From Mycolicibacterium anyangense (GTDB lineage Bacteria > Actinomycetota > Actinomycetes > Mycobacteriales > Mycobacteriaceae), in assembly GCF_010731855.1 (NCBI RefSeq), contig NZ_AP022620.1:2914001-2978000 (forward strand): 64,000 nt of DNA, in the 5' to 3' direction. The position numbers and the translations under genes are program-made. The notes beneath the pieces were generated by a model. The model searched no databases, was not told where the DNA came from, and saw only the letters and a list, made by a program, of their open reading frames with translations. Below are positions 23,973 to 34,092 of the stretch, in pieces (the stretch's first letter is position 1; each line of letters opens with the position of its first letter).

Positions 23973-26114
23973 GTGGTGACCATCATCTCCGACGCTGCAG
24001 GCCGGCTCCGGATGAATGTCGAAGAGCTACAGGGCAATTCCCGCCACGCAGTCTGCATCGAGGACGCGCTGGCGATCCGGTCGGGAGTCCGCGCCGCGCA
24101 CGCCTATCCGCGTACCGGATCGGTGGTGGTCTGGTACACACCGGGGCGCTGCGATTCGGCGGGCCTGATCGACACCATCACGGCCGTCATCGCGCAACCC
24201 GGCGAGCCACGTGCACCGGCCGTCCCGCGCTCCGCCGAGGTGACCAACACCGACGTGATGCGGATGACCATCGGTGGGGTGGCCCTGCTGGCACTGGCCG
24301 CTCGGCGGTACGTACTGCGTCGCCCTCCCCTGCTCGGACCCACCAGCCGGCTGTTCGCCTCTGCGGTCACTCTGATCACGGGCTATCCATTCCTGCGTGG
24401 CGCTCTGGCGTCGCTGCGCGCAAGACGTTCGGCGGGAACCGATCTGCTGGTGACGGCGGCCACGCTCGCCAGCCTGGTGCTGCGGGAGAACGTCGTCGCC
24501 CTGACGGTGCTGTGGTTACTCAACATTGGCGAGTACCTTCAGGAGTTGACGCTGCGCCGCACCCGGCGGGCGATCTCCGATCTGCTCGCGGGCGGCCAGG
24601 ACAGCGCCTGGATCCGGCTGGTCGACGGCACCGAGGTGCAGGTAGCGACCGACTCGCTGGCGATCGGCGACGTCGTGGTGGTCCACGAGCAGGTCGCCGT
24701 CCCGGTCGACGGCGACGTCGTCGACGGTGAGGCCGTCGTGGACCAGTCGGCGATCACCGGTGAACCGCTCCCGGTCAGCCTCGGCCCCGGCGATCGGGTG
24801 CATGCCGGGTCGATCGTCGTGCAGGGCCGCATCGCCGTTGCCGCGGTGGCCGTCGGCCACCAGACCACCATCGGGCGCATCATCACGCGCGTCGAGGAGG
24901 CCCAACGTGACCGCGCACCAATCCAGACCATCGGCGAGAACTTCTCCCGCCGGTTCGTGCCGGCGTCGTTCCTGCTGTCGGCGCTGACCTTCGCGATCAC
25001 CGGCGATGTCCGGCGGGCGATGACCATGCTGCTGGTCGCCTGCCCGTGCGCTGTCGGGCTTGCCACGCCCACGGCGATCAGCGCCGCGATCGGCAACGGT
25101 GCCCGGCGCGGGATCCTGATCAAGGGTGGCTCCCACCTCGAGCGGGCCGGCAACATCACCGCGGTCGTCTTCGACAAGACCGGAACGCTTACGGTCGGCC
25201 GGCCGGTCGTCACCAATGTCGTTGCCTTCCATAAGGATTGGCAGCCCGAGCAGGTACTCGCCTACGCGGCGAGTTCCGAGATCCACTCTCGTCACCCACT
25301 GGCCCAGGCCGTGATCCGGTCCACCGAAGAGCGCCACATCACCATTCCGTCGCACGAGGAGTGCGAGGTCCTGGTCGGACTGGGCATGCGTACCCGCGCC
25401 GATGGCAGAACACTGCTGTTGGGCAGCCCAGAACTGCTGCGCCGCGAGAAGGTCCGGGTGTCCAGGAAGGCGGCCGACTGGATGACCCGGCTTCAGCAGC
25501 AGGCCGAGACACCGTTGCTCCTCGCGGTGGACGGCACTCTGGTCGGCCTCATCAGCCTGCGCGACGAAGCGCGACCCAATGCCGCCGACGTGGTGGCCGG
25601 GTTGCGAGCACGGGGCGTCCGACGTGTCGTGATGCTGACCGGCGACCATCCGGAAACCGCCAGGGCCATCGCGGATGTCGTCGGCATCGACGAGTGGCAG
25701 GCCGAGGTGCTGCCGGAGGACAAGCTCGCAGTCATCCAGCGACTACACGACGAGGGCCACACCGTGGCGATGGTGGGTGACGGCGTCAATGACGCACCGG
25801 CGCTGGCCGCCGCGGACATCGGTATCGCCATGGGCCTGGCCGGAACCGACGTCGCGGTCGAGACGGCCGATGTCGCGCTCGCCGGCGACGATCTGGCGCG
25901 CATCCTCGATCTGCAGACCCTTGGCTCCCGCGCGGTGCGGGCGATCCGGCAGAACTACGGGATGTCGATCGCGGTGAACGCGGTGGGACTGATCGTCGGC
26001 GCCGGTGGCGCACTGTCTCCGGTGATGGCGGCGGTCCTGCACAACGCCTCGTCGGTGGCGGTGGTGGGCAACAGTTCACGGCTCATCCGCTTCGAGTTGG
26101 CCGCAGCGGACTAG
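23973..26114 (+). CDS. ctpC: P1-type metal-transporting ATPase CtpC (Zn/Mn efflux)
   Basis: A 713-residue P-type ATPase. It has the transmembrane C-P-C at Cys357-Cys359, the phosphorylation site D-K-T-G-T with Asp401, T-G-E-P in the actuator domain, H-P-L in the nucleotide domain and M-V-G-D-G-V-N-D-A-P. The N-terminal I-S-D-A-A-G-R-L-R and the ending H-N-A-S-S-V-A-V-V-G-N-S-S-R-L-I-R are CtpC hallmarks. Start GTG 23973 reproduces the CtpC N-terminus; GTG 23976 is also possible. CtpC exports zinc, and has been proposed to handle manganese. Its position behind zinc-starvation genes is the oddity. Confidence 0.93.
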   Translation: MVTIISDAAGRLRMNVEELQGNSRHAVCIEDALAIRSGVRAAHAYPRTGSVVVWYTPGRCDSAGLIDTITAVIAQPGEPRAPAVPRSAEVTNTDVMRMTIGGVALLALAARRYVLRRPPLLGPTSRLFASAVTLITGYPFLRGALASLRARRSAGTDLLVTAATLASLVLRENVVALTVLWLLNIGEYLQELTLRRTRRAISDLLAGGQDSAWIRLVDGTEVQVATDSLAIGDVVVVHEQVAVPVDGDVVDGEAVVDQSAITGEPLPVSLGPGDRVHAGSIVVQGRIAVAAVAVGHQTTIGRIITRVEEAQRDRAPIQTIGENFSRRFVPASFLLSALTFAITGDVRRAMTMLLVACPCAVGLATPTAISAAIGNGARRGILIKGGSHLERAGNITAVVFDKTGTLTVGRPVVTNVVAFHKDWQPEQVLAYAASSEIHSRHPLAQAVIRSTEERHITIPSHEECEVLVGLGMRTRADGRTLLLGSPELLRREKVRVSRKAADWMTRLQQQAETPLLLAVDGTLVGLISLRDEARPNAADVVAGLRARGVRRVVMLTGDHPETARAIADVVGIDEWQAEVLPEDKLAVIQRLHDEGHTVAMVGDGVNDAPALAAADIGIAMGLAGTDVAVETADVALAGDDLARILDLQTLGSRAVRAIRQNYGMSIAVNAVGLIVGAGGALSPVMAAVLHNASSVAVVGNSSRLIRFELAAAD

Positions 26115-26159
26115 GCGATGAGCGCCCGCACAGGATTTCGGTTCTCGCTGTGACAGCCG

Positions 26160-27791
<1,632 letters not shown>

Positions 27792-27873
27792 GGCGCCTAA
27801 CCTATCGCCGCGGCCGGGCGATGAGAGACAGATCCCCCGAGATGTCAGACGATGACGCTGCCATGCTGAAGCG

Positions 27874-28206
27874 GTGACCGTCGCCAAGTCGATTCTGTTG
27901 TTCGTGGCCGCCGCGCTGCTGGAGATCGGCGGGGCCTGGCTGATCTGGCAAGGTGTGCGTGAGCACCGGGGCTGGCTGTGGATGGGCGTGGGCGTCGCCG
28001 CCCTGGGCGCCTACGGCTTCGTGGCCACACTGCAACCGGATGCGAACTTCGGCCGGATCCTGGCCGCCTACGGTGGGGTGTTCGTCGCCGGGTCGCTGCT
28101 GTGGGGGATGGCCGCCGACGGGTTCCGGCCGGATCGCTGGGATGTGATCGGTTCAGCGGTGTGCCTGCTCGGGGTGGGGCTCATCATGTACGCCCCGCGG
28201 CGCTGA
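27874..28206 (+). CDS. ynfA: YnfA family (UPF0060) small membrane protein
   Basis: A 110-residue four-helix membrane protein with the family's [11 protein letters not shown] motif in helix 1, [15 protein letters not shown] in helix 3 and D-x-I-G in the fourth. UPF0060 proteins are relatives of small multidrug-resistance transporters. The GTG start at 27874 lies divergent from fadD. A strong hairpin (28216-28245) ends the transcript. Confidence 0.92.
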   Translation: MTVAKSILLFVAAALLEIGGAWLIWQGVREHRGWLWMGVGVAALGAYGFVATLQPDANFGRILAAYGGVFVAGSLLWGMAADGFRPDRWDVIGSAVCLLGVGLIMYAPRR

Positions 28207-28215
28207 CGCATGACA

Positions 28216-28245
28216 ACGGGCCCGGCGCACTGCGGCCGGGCCCGT
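28216..28245. terminator. Bidirectional terminator hairpin between ynfA and csbD
   Basis: A perfect 11-bp stem, ACGGGCCCGGC paired with GCCGGGCCCGT, around an 8-base loop, between the convergent ynfA and csbD stops. There is no long T-tract, as is common in mycobacteria. Confidence 0.8.
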
Positions 28246-28255
28246 CATCACGGTC

Positions 28256-28492
28256 TCACTGATTCGACTTCTGGCGCTGCTCTTCGGCTTTCGCCTCGCC
28301 ACGCGCCTTCTCGGCCTCGGCTTCCTTGGCGGCGGCGTCACGCTGGGCCTCCGCCTTGTCCTGCTGGGCCTTGCCTTCTTCGGTGAGGTCACCGCGGCCG
28401 GTCACCGTCCCTACGGCTTCCTTGGCCTTGCCCTTGACGTCTTCGACGACGCCCTTGATGCCTTCTTGCGGTCCGCTGTTGTTCTCTGCCAT
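28256..28492 (-). CDS. CsbD-family stress protein
   Basis: A 78-residue, very hydrophilic protein of the CsbD family: I-K-G-V-V-E-D-V-K-G-K-A-K-E-A-V-G-T-V-T-G near the N-terminus, then an Ala/Glu/Lys-rich helix. CsbD proteins are abundant stress-induced, largely disordered proteins; the molecular role is not known. ATG 28492 follows GGGGAGG. It shares the terminator hairpin with ynfA. Confidence 0.9.
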   Translation of the reverse strand: MAENNSGPQEGIKGVVEDVKGKAKEAVGTVTGRGDLTEEGKAQQDKAEAQRDAAAKEAEAEKARGEAKAEEQRQKSNQ

Positions 28493-28669
28493 GGGCCCTC
28501 CCCTGGTATGCCGGACGTGTGTGCGGTGGGCTGCCCCGATCCTCGTCGACCGTGGCCGCCCAAACTCTGGCTTCCCCGCCTCGATGGCGCTAAACGCAGT
28601 GCAACATTTCGGTCGACGCCGGCGATACAGGAGGAGGATCATTGGGGGCGTCAGAAGGAGGATGCGCGA

Positions 28670-28993
28670 ATGCGCACAACATGGATGCTTGCCGCGGTTG
28701 CGGCAGCGGGCGCAATCGTCGCCGGACCTGCCGCCGCCGCGTGGGCGGACAACACCTCGGCCCAGCAGACCATCAACCAGCTGCAGCAGCAGGGCTACAC
28801 CGTCAACATCGACCGGATCGGCACCGCGCCGATGTCACAGTGCGTAGTGACCAGCGTCCGCAACCCGCAGACCGTCACCCAGTGGGTCCCCTACGTGGGG
28901 CCGACGCTGGGCAGGAACAACGGCAACGTCCTGGTGCCCGTCGTCACCAGCCAGACCATCTCGGTGTCGCTGGACTGCACGGGCCGCGGCTGA
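28670..28993 (+). CDS. Small exported protein, conserved mycobacterial type
   Basis: A 107-residue protein with a clear Sec signal peptide (M-R-T-T-W-M-L-A-A-V-A-A-A-G-A-I-V-A-G-P, cleavage near A-W-A-D). The mature domain of roughly 80 residues contains T-I-N-Q-L-Q-Q-Q-G-Y-T-V-N-I-D-R-I-G and two Cys (S-Q-C-V-V-T-S-V and L-D-C-T-G-R-G) that probably form a disulphide. I recognise the layout as a common mycobacterial secreted-protein type without known function. The start is set by AAGGAGG eight bases upstream of ATG 28670. Confidence 0.85.
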   Translation: MRTTWMLAAVAAAGAIVAGPAAAAWADNTSAQQTINQLQQQGYTVNIDRIGTAPMSQCVVTSVRNPQTVTQWVPYVGPTLGRNNGNVLVPVVTSQTISVSLDCTGRG

Positions 28994-29003
28994 TCGCCCG
29001 CGG

Positions 29004-30083
29004 TCAGGAGGCCAGCAGCGCCAGATCGCTGGTGGAGCCCAACTGCAGCGCGCTGATCGCACCGCTGTAGTCGGCGGCATACAACCGGCCCTGCGGTCCG
29101 GCCGCCAGGCAGGCCAGCGCACCGCCGACGGCGATGTGGTCGATGACCTCGTGGGTGGCGGTGCACATGACGGCGATCTGGTCGCGGTCGACGAAGTAGG
29201 CGAGATCACCGTCGTGGCCGAGCACCAGCGAGGTGGGGATGCCCCGCACACCGATGGTGTCGATCACCCGCGCGCCGGCCACGTCGATGACGTTGATGAC
29301 GCTGCCCAGCTCGGCGTCCCAGCCGGTGGCGAAGATCTTGCGGCCATTGGGATGTGCGGCGATCTCACCGATGGATCCGCCGAGGGCGACCGTGCCCAGC
29401 ACGACACAGCGGGTGGTGTCGATGACCACGAGGCTGCCGCCCGAGGTAGTGGTCAGCGCCACGAACAGCCGGGTGCCGTCGGCGCTGAGCTGCACCGCCT
29501 CTACCGAGGCTGCTGACACGGGCGAGACGGCGACGGCGCGCAGAGCACCGGACTCGACGTCGATGACGGCGACGTCGGCGCGGTCATCACCGATGCGTGC
29601 GACGTACAGGGTGTCACCGGCCGGGCTGACGGCCAGGCCGCGCGCGGCCATCTCCAGGTTCTTGGCGGCGAAGGGCACCGCGGTGGCCGTGTCGACGGCC
29701 ACGATGGCGTCCTCTTCGGTCGAGGCCGAGGTGACGTAGGCCCGATCGGCGATCACTACGGAGTAGGGCTCGGCGATGCCGCTGACCGTCGCGGTCACCG
29801 TCATGGTGGCGGTGTCGATGATCGAGACGGCGTCGGCGCCGTAGTGCGCGACCACCAGGCGCCGGCCGTCGGGGCTGACGGCCATGTCACTGACCGGACC
29901 GTGCGTGGCGGCCACCGAGCCTGCGGCACTGACGATGGGAGCCGTGATGGGCTCGAGCCCGACCTCGTCGAGCAGCGCCGGAAGAAGGTCACCGGTCGGT
30001 GCGCGCTTGATCGTGGGCAGCGACGACAACCACAGGGAATGTGCTGCAGCGACCCGCTCGGCCACCGCTGACGTGTTTGCCAT
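29004..30083 (-). CDS. Seven-bladed beta-propeller protein (YVTN/WD40-like)
   Basis: A 359-residue protein made of repeated beta-propeller blades: D-M-A-V-S-P-D-G-R-R-L-V-V-A-H, L-A-V-S-P-A-G-D-T-L-Y-V-A-R, V-Q-L-S-A-D-G-T-R-L-F-V-A-L and I-A-A-H-P-N-G-R-K-I-F-A-T-G are spaced at about 40-45 residues. No signal peptide is seen, so it is probably cytoplasmic, unlike many YVTN proteins. The start at 30083 is set by GGAGG. The large upstream region to 30603 is gene-free. Function unknown; such propellers usually serve as binding scaffolds. Confidence 0.82.
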   Translation of the reverse strand: MANTSAVAERVAAAHSLWLSSLPTIKRAPTGDLLPALLDEVGLEPITAPIVSAAGSVAATHGPVSDMAVSPDGRRLVVAHYGADAVSIIDTATMTVTATVSGIAEPYSVVIADRAYVTSASTEEDAIVAVDTATAVPFAAKNLEMAARGLAVSPAGDTLYVARIGDDRADVAVIDVESGALRAVAVSPVSAASVEAVQLSADGTRLFVALTTTSGGSLVVIDTTRCVVLGTVALGGSIGEIAAHPNGRKIFATGWDAELGSVINVIDVAGARVIDTIGVRGIPTSLVLGHDGDLAYFVDRDQIAVMCTATHEVIDHIAVGGALACLAAGPQGRLYAADYSGAISALQLGSTSDLALLAS

Positions 30084-30603
30084 GATCTCGTTCCTCCGAC
30101 AGCCTTCAGCAGGCTGAGTTTCGTGTTGAGCGTGCATGTGACGCCAGGAGGCGTCGCGTGTCTTTCAGTGTACCGAGACAGTTAACCCAGAATTTGCATT
30201 CCCGCGAGGCCAATTCACATCCGTCGCGCTGGTCTCAGGTGCCGTTAAGCCAGCGATCGTTATCAATTTGTTGCATTCCGCGAATGAATTTCAAATACTA
30301 GCCTTGAGCTGCTGCTTTGACTTAGATGAATACATGTTGTGGGCGCACGGACAATGCCGTCGGCTAATGAAATTCTCACCCCTTGGCGATCGGTAGTTGC
30401 CAACATCACAATGCCCCAGTGATGTCTAAATTCTTAAGGATTACCCTTAAGGAACTGACGCTGGCGACGGTGTGCCGGACCACAATCGCGACCGATCAGC
30501 GGGCGGACGCACCGGAACTTCGCTGCTGGCGGCAGTTAGTGAGGCCGTCTCGACACTTCGCTAGTGGTCCAGATCACAGCATTTCTCGGCCCATTGGCCC
30601 CGG
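30084..30603. other. Gene-free, A/T-richer interval with two inverted repeats
   Basis: No convincing gene is seen in these 520 bp, and the sequence from about 30180 to 30460 is clearly more A/T-rich than its surroundings. It holds a 6-bp stem-loop, GACGCC-AGGA-GGCGTC (30140-30155), in the leader region of the propeller gene, and the inverted repeat CTTAAGG-ATTAC-CCTTAAG (30433-30451). The sodC stop lies at the right edge, so this is downstream of sodC and upstream of the propeller gene. It may hold a small RNA or remnants of a lost gene. Confidence 0.5.
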
Positions 30604-31248
30604 TCAGCTCGCCGGGCTGATCACTGCGCACGCCACCCGCTTGCCCGCGTCACCCGTGGCCATCGTCTGCTCGTCCGGACCGGGCTTGCCGTCGACGGTG
30701 TAGCGCTGCGGGATATTGGCGAAGTTGTCCGCGCCTTCATGGATGATCAGAGCCGTTCCCTGCGGCCCGGTGAGATCGGCTTTGGTGAAGGCAGCGGTGG
30801 TGGTGACCAGCTTGGCCGACCCGTCCGGGCGAACCTGTAACGACGTCAGATCCCCGCTGGCCGGGTGGCTGGTATGCCCCTGGACCTGAAAGTGCCCGCC
30901 CGCGGAGTTGAAATTACCGGGCGCCCCGCCGCTGGGGGCCACCGAATCGGGCTCGCATTTGCCCACCGAGTGGATGTGCAGACCATGGAATCCGGGGGTC
31001 AGGATGCCGCCGGCCACGGTCTCGACCGTGATCGTGGCAAAGCCGCCGGAGAAGTCGAAGGTGGCGTTGGCAACGGTCTTACCATCGGGTGTTTTCAGTT
31101 GCGTCACAAGGCTTTCCGCCCCCGCTGCGGCCGACGACGACGGCGACGACGACCCGCCCTGGCTTGCCGAGGGATTGTTCGAGCAGGCGGACACGACAGC
31201 AACGGGGAGGATCAACGCGGCAACGCCGGCGCGCACAGGTGTCAACAT
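30604..31248 (-). CDS. sodC: Cu/Zn superoxide dismutase, lipoprotein
   Basis: A 214-residue periplasmic Cu/Zn superoxide dismutase that converts superoxide to peroxide and oxygen. It has a lipoprotein signal with lipobox V-V-S-A-C (Cys22), a Ser/Ala/Gly linker (residues 26-44), then the SOD domain with [13 protein letters not shown] (copper His pair and disulphide Cys), [11 protein letters not shown] and a C-terminal [12 protein letters not shown]. The usual S-R-x-A-C motif is shortened to R-V-A-C. Confidence 0.93.
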   Translation of the reverse strand: MLTPVRAGVAALILPVAVVSACSNNPSASQGGSSSPSSSAAAGAESLVTQLKTPDGKTVANATFDFSGGFATITVETVAGGILTPGFHGLHIHSVGKCEPDSVAPSGGAPGNFNSAGGHFQVQGHTSHPASGDLTSLQVRPDGSAKLVTTTAAFTKADLTGPQGTALIIHEGADNFANIPQRYTVDGKPGPDEQTMATGDAGKRVACAVISPAS

Positions 31249-31257
31249 CTGCCGAGC

Positions 31258-31749
31258 CTACCCACGGCACGAGCCCGGAAAACTTCCGATCTGCTGGGAG
31301 TCTGGCGTCTGAGCAGGGCGAAAAGCCACCAGCGGAAGCTGGCGAACCAGCCGGTGGCGGGCAGCCGGGCTCCCGTCGTAGGGCCAGCCCACCAACGCCG
31401 AGAGAACCTTGCGCACGACCGGGGCCACCAGTCGGTGCCGCCGCTCGTAGTCGGCCACGACACCCGCGGCCTCCTCGGCGCCCAGTGCGCGGTGGTCGGC
31501 GGCGAACACGATCCGCCCGATCTGGACACTGCCGGGCGAACCGGCAGCCAGGTTGCGGAACCAATCCGCGCTGGGTCCAGTTCCGGCGATCACCATCACC
31601 TCGTCGCCCTCGATGGCGAGGACCTCGAGCACCGTCCGATAGCGCTTGCCCGAGGTCCGGCCCTGATGTGTCAGGCAGAGGAACCGCCGGCCCAGCAGCC
31701 AGCCGAGGCCGTGGTCGTAGAACCGGACCGGTGCACGCCACATGGACAC
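31258..31749 (-). CDS. Deazaflavin (F420)-dependent nitroreductase-family protein (Ddn-like)
   Basis: A protein of about 163 residues of the FDOR/Ddn family. After W-R-A-P-V-R-F-Y-D-H-G-L-G it has the family motif L-T-H-Q-G-R-T-S-G-K-R-Y-R-T-V-L-E-V-L, then E-V-M-V-I-A-G-T-G-P-S-A-D-W-F-R-N-L. These enzymes bind F420 and reduce quinones or other acceptors. The frame is open much further upstream, but homology begins at W-R-A-P, so I chose GTG 31749; ATG 31743 is also possible. It ends 9 bp before the sodC start, so both may be one oxidative-stress transcript. Confidence 0.82.
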   Translation of the reverse strand: MSMWRAPVRFYDHGLGWLLGRRFLCLTHQGRTSGKRYRTVLEVLAIEGDEVMVIAGTGPSADWFRNLAAGSPGSVQIGRIVFAADHRALGAEEAAGVVADYERRHRLVAPVVRKVLSALVGWPYDGSPAARHRLVRQLPLVAFRPAQTPDSQQIGSFPGSCRG

Positions 31750-31940
31750 CGCATACCCGCCGCGCTGTGGCCGAACACTGTGCCCCATCGGCAAATACTG
31801 GGCAGTTGCTCCAAGCAAACGAGGCAAAACCTGAAGGCATGTGCCGACCCGCAGATACGCCCCTCCCGGTGCGACGACACGGCCCTGTGGCAATGGGCAT
31901 AACATTTGCGGTCTTGGTCTCGAAACGGTAAACACTGAGC

Positions 31941-33143
31941 ATGCCCTTACCGGCGTCCCTGATCTCACCGGAGCCTCCGGGGTGGCGTGATCGCAAGCGT
32001 TACCTGTGGTTGTTCAGCACGATCATGCCCGGGATGGTCGGACTGTCCTGGCTGTGCGTGTTCTTCCTCGGGCCGTCAGCGTTCTGGTGGCTGGGCCTGG
32101 TGCTGGTCTTCGTCATCGGGCCGGTGCTGGACTATCTCGGCGGCGCCGACACCGCAGGTCCGCCCGACGGCGCCCTTCTCGCACTGGAGAAGGACCCGTT
32201 CTACCGCTGGGCAACGTACCTGTATCTGCCCTGCCAATACCTGTCGCTGGCTTTCGCCTGCTGGCTGTGGGCCGGTGGCGGCTGGCTGTCGATGAGCACC
32301 GTCGACAAGCTCGGCCTGATGGTCGCCGTGGGCATCGTCGGCGGCTGCGCCATCAACGTCGCCCATGAAATCGGCCACACCAACCAGCGCACCGAGAAAC
32401 GGCTGAGCAAGATCGCGCTGGCGCAATGCTGGTACGGCCACTTCCCCGTCGAGCACAATCACGGCCACCACGTCCGCGTCGCCACTGTCGAAGATCCGAC
32501 GAGCTCGTGGCTCGGTGAGAGCTTCTATGCGTTCCTGCCGCGATCGGTGGGCGGGCGAGTGCGCACGGCCTGGCGGCTGGAGGCCCGCCGCCTCGCCCGC
32601 CGCGGCCACTCACCGTGGTCGCTGCGCAACGAAGTGCTGACCGCGTGGCCGATGAGCCTGGCGCTGTACGCGGGGTTGGCGGTGTGGTTCGGTCCGGTGG
32701 TCCTGCCGTGGTTGATCGGCCAGGCGGTGGTGGGCATCTGCCTGCTCGAGATGGTCAACTACATGGAGCATTACGGGTTGCGCCGTCAGAAGCTGCCCAA
32801 CGGCCGCTATGAGCGAGTTCGTCCGGCGCACAGCTGGAACAGCAACAGCGTGCTGTCCAACATCTTTCTCTTCCACCTGCCGCGGCACTCCGACCATCAC
32901 GCGAACCCGATGCGGCCGTACCAGGCGTTGCGGCATTTCGACGAGGCGCCTGAGCTGCCCGCCGGCTACGCGGCGCTGCTGCCGCTGACACTGGTGCCGC
33001 CGTTGTGGCGCCGGCTGATGGACCACCGCGTGGTGGCGCACTACGGCGGTGACATCCGCCTGGCCGCTTTGCCGCCGAATCACCCGTTGATGGCTCACAA
33101 TGAAACGTCACCCGGGCGGAAGGTACCCGCTCACGCGCGTTAG
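31941..33143 (+). CDS. alkB: Alkane 1-monooxygenase (AlkB type)
   Basis: A 400-residue integral-membrane non-heme di-iron hydroxylase. All His boxes are present: H-E-I-G-H (142-146), E-H-N-H-G-H-H (171-177) and H-S-D-H-H (316-320), plus the N-Y-M-E-H-Y-G-L alkane-hydroxylase signature (273-280). The family hydroxylates terminal carbons of n-alkanes or fatty acids with electrons from rubredoxin. No rubredoxin, rubredoxin reductase or alkane regulator gene lies within the adjoining genes, unlike typical actinobacterial alkB-rubAB clusters. Confidence 0.93.
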   Translation: MPLPASLISPEPPGWRDRKRYLWLFSTIMPGMVGLSWLCVFFLGPSAFWWLGLVLVFVIGPVLDYLGGADTAGPPDGALLALEKDPFYRWATYLYLPCQYLSLAFACWLWAGGGWLSMSTVDKLGLMVAVGIVGGCAINVAHEIGHTNQRTEKRLSKIALAQCWYGHFPVEHNHGHHVRVATVEDPTSSWLGESFYAFLPRSVGGRVRTAWRLEARRLARRGHSPWSLRNEVLTAWPMSLALYAGLAVWFGPVVLPWLIGQAVVGICLLEMVNYMEHYGLRRQKLPNGRYERVRPAHSWNSNSVLSNIFLFHLPRHSDHHANPMRPYQALRHFDEAPELPAGYAALLPLTLVPPLWRRLMDHRVVAHYGGDIRLAALPPNHPLMAHNETSPGRKVPAHAR

Positions 33144-33152
33144 TTGAGGGCC

Positions 33153-33869
33153 ATGGACCAGCAGGACGATCCCGAGAAGCGCATTCGGGAACTCGAGCAA
33201 CCGCTGACCGACATCGCAGGGACCGCCGAGCTGGGCACCACCCCGATGGGGCAACAGCCGCCACCGCCCGCCTGGGCTCCTCCGCCGATACCACCACCCC
33301 CGCCTCCGGGTTACTACGGTCAACCCATTCCCGGCATGCCCCCGGTTGACCAACCGTCCTCCCCCGGCATGAAACTCGGCTGGATCATATTGGCGCTGTT
33401 GGTCGTCGGCCTACTCATCGGTGGCGGTGCGATCGCCCTCACCACCATGTTCGCGACCAAGACGATCACCTCGACGCCCACCACCCCGCCGATCTCGGGC
33501 GGCGGTGGCCCGTTCAGCCCGACCTCTCGGCCGCAAAGCCCCGCGCCCACCGCCGAACCCGAGGAGCCACCGACGACGGCGGCCACCGTCCAGACCTCGG
33601 CGCCCGGAGAGACGGTCAGCGTCTCGGGCATCGAGGAAAACAAGACCATCGTCTGCAACGACAACCCGGTGACCGTCAGCGGGATGCAGAACACGGTCGT
33701 CATCACCGGCCATTGCACCCGGGTCGAAGTGTCCGGGATGAACAACATCGTCACCGTCGACTCGGTCGACGTGATCAGCGCATCCGGCATCGACAACAAG
33801 GTCACCTACCACTCCGGGTCGCCCACCGTCGACAAGTCCGGTTTCGACAACGTCGTCGAGCAGGGCTGA
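33153..33869 (+). CDS. Membrane-anchored DUF3060 protein
   Basis: A 238-residue protein with an N-terminal cytoplasmic part ending in a proline-rich stretch (P-P-P-P-A-W-A-P-P-P-I-P-P-P-P), one transmembrane helix (about residues 73-95), a Pro/Thr/Ser-rich linker and a C-terminal DUF3060 beta-solenoid. The solenoid repeats read V-S-V-S-G-I-E-E-N, V-T-V-S-G-M-Q-N-T-V, V-E-V-S-G-M-N-N-I-V and I-S-A-S-G-I-D-N-K-V, one turn each. DUF3060 proteins are exported in mycobacteria; function unknown. ATG 33153 lies 9 bp after the alkB stop. Confidence 0.86.
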   Translation: MDQQDDPEKRIRELEQPLTDIAGTAELGTTPMGQQPPPPAWAPPPIPPPPPPGYYGQPIPGMPPVDQPSSPGMKLGWIILALLVVGLLIGGGAIALTTMFATKTITSTPTTPPISGGGGPFSPTSRPQSPAPTAEPEEPPTTAATVQTSAPGETVSVSGIEENKTIVCNDNPVTVSGMQNTVVITGHCTRVEVSGMNNIVTVDSVDVISASGIDNKVTYHSGSPTVDKSGFDNVVEQG

Positions 33870-33898
33870 AGTACCACGCCGACAACGCCTTTGGCCTT

Positions 33899-33918
33899 CG
33901 GCGCGCCGGCACGCGCCG
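33899..33918. terminator. Hairpin after the DUF3060 gene
   Basis: CGGCGCG-CCGGCA-CGCGCCG forms a perfect 7-bp stem with a 6-base loop, 30 bp after the stop. It is a probable terminator without a T-tract. Confidence 0.5.
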
Positions 33919-33928
33919 AGTGTGCACC

Positions 33929-33959
33929 GGTTGCGAAACCAGGCCCACTTGTCGCAACC
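33929..33959. promoter_or_regulatory. Inverted repeat in the leader of the amino-acid importer
   Basis: GGTTGCGA and TCGCAACC pair perfectly across a 15-base loop, 134 bp upstream of the binding-protein/permease start. The otherwise empty 223-bp gap also contains the hairpin just before it. It could be an operator or an RNA element; nothing in the sequence decides. Confidence 0.35.
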
Positions 33960-34092
33960 CCAGCACGTTCGGCGAGACGTTCACCTCTTGACGCGCACCC
34001 TCGATAAGTCGTGTCGCCGTTACCCGGCAGGAGCAGGCCCGGGCCACTAGCGTGAACGTCGCCAGAACACGCACGGTCAGGGAGGCCAACAC

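Noticed and set aside
30383..30703. 106-codon frame entering the sodC 3' end
   Set aside because: No ribosome-binding site and no homology. It overlaps sodC by 100 bp.
31089..31931. 280-codon plus-strand frame opposite sodC and the Ddn-like gene
   Set aside because: Arg/Pro/Ala-rich shadow that crosses two supported genes.
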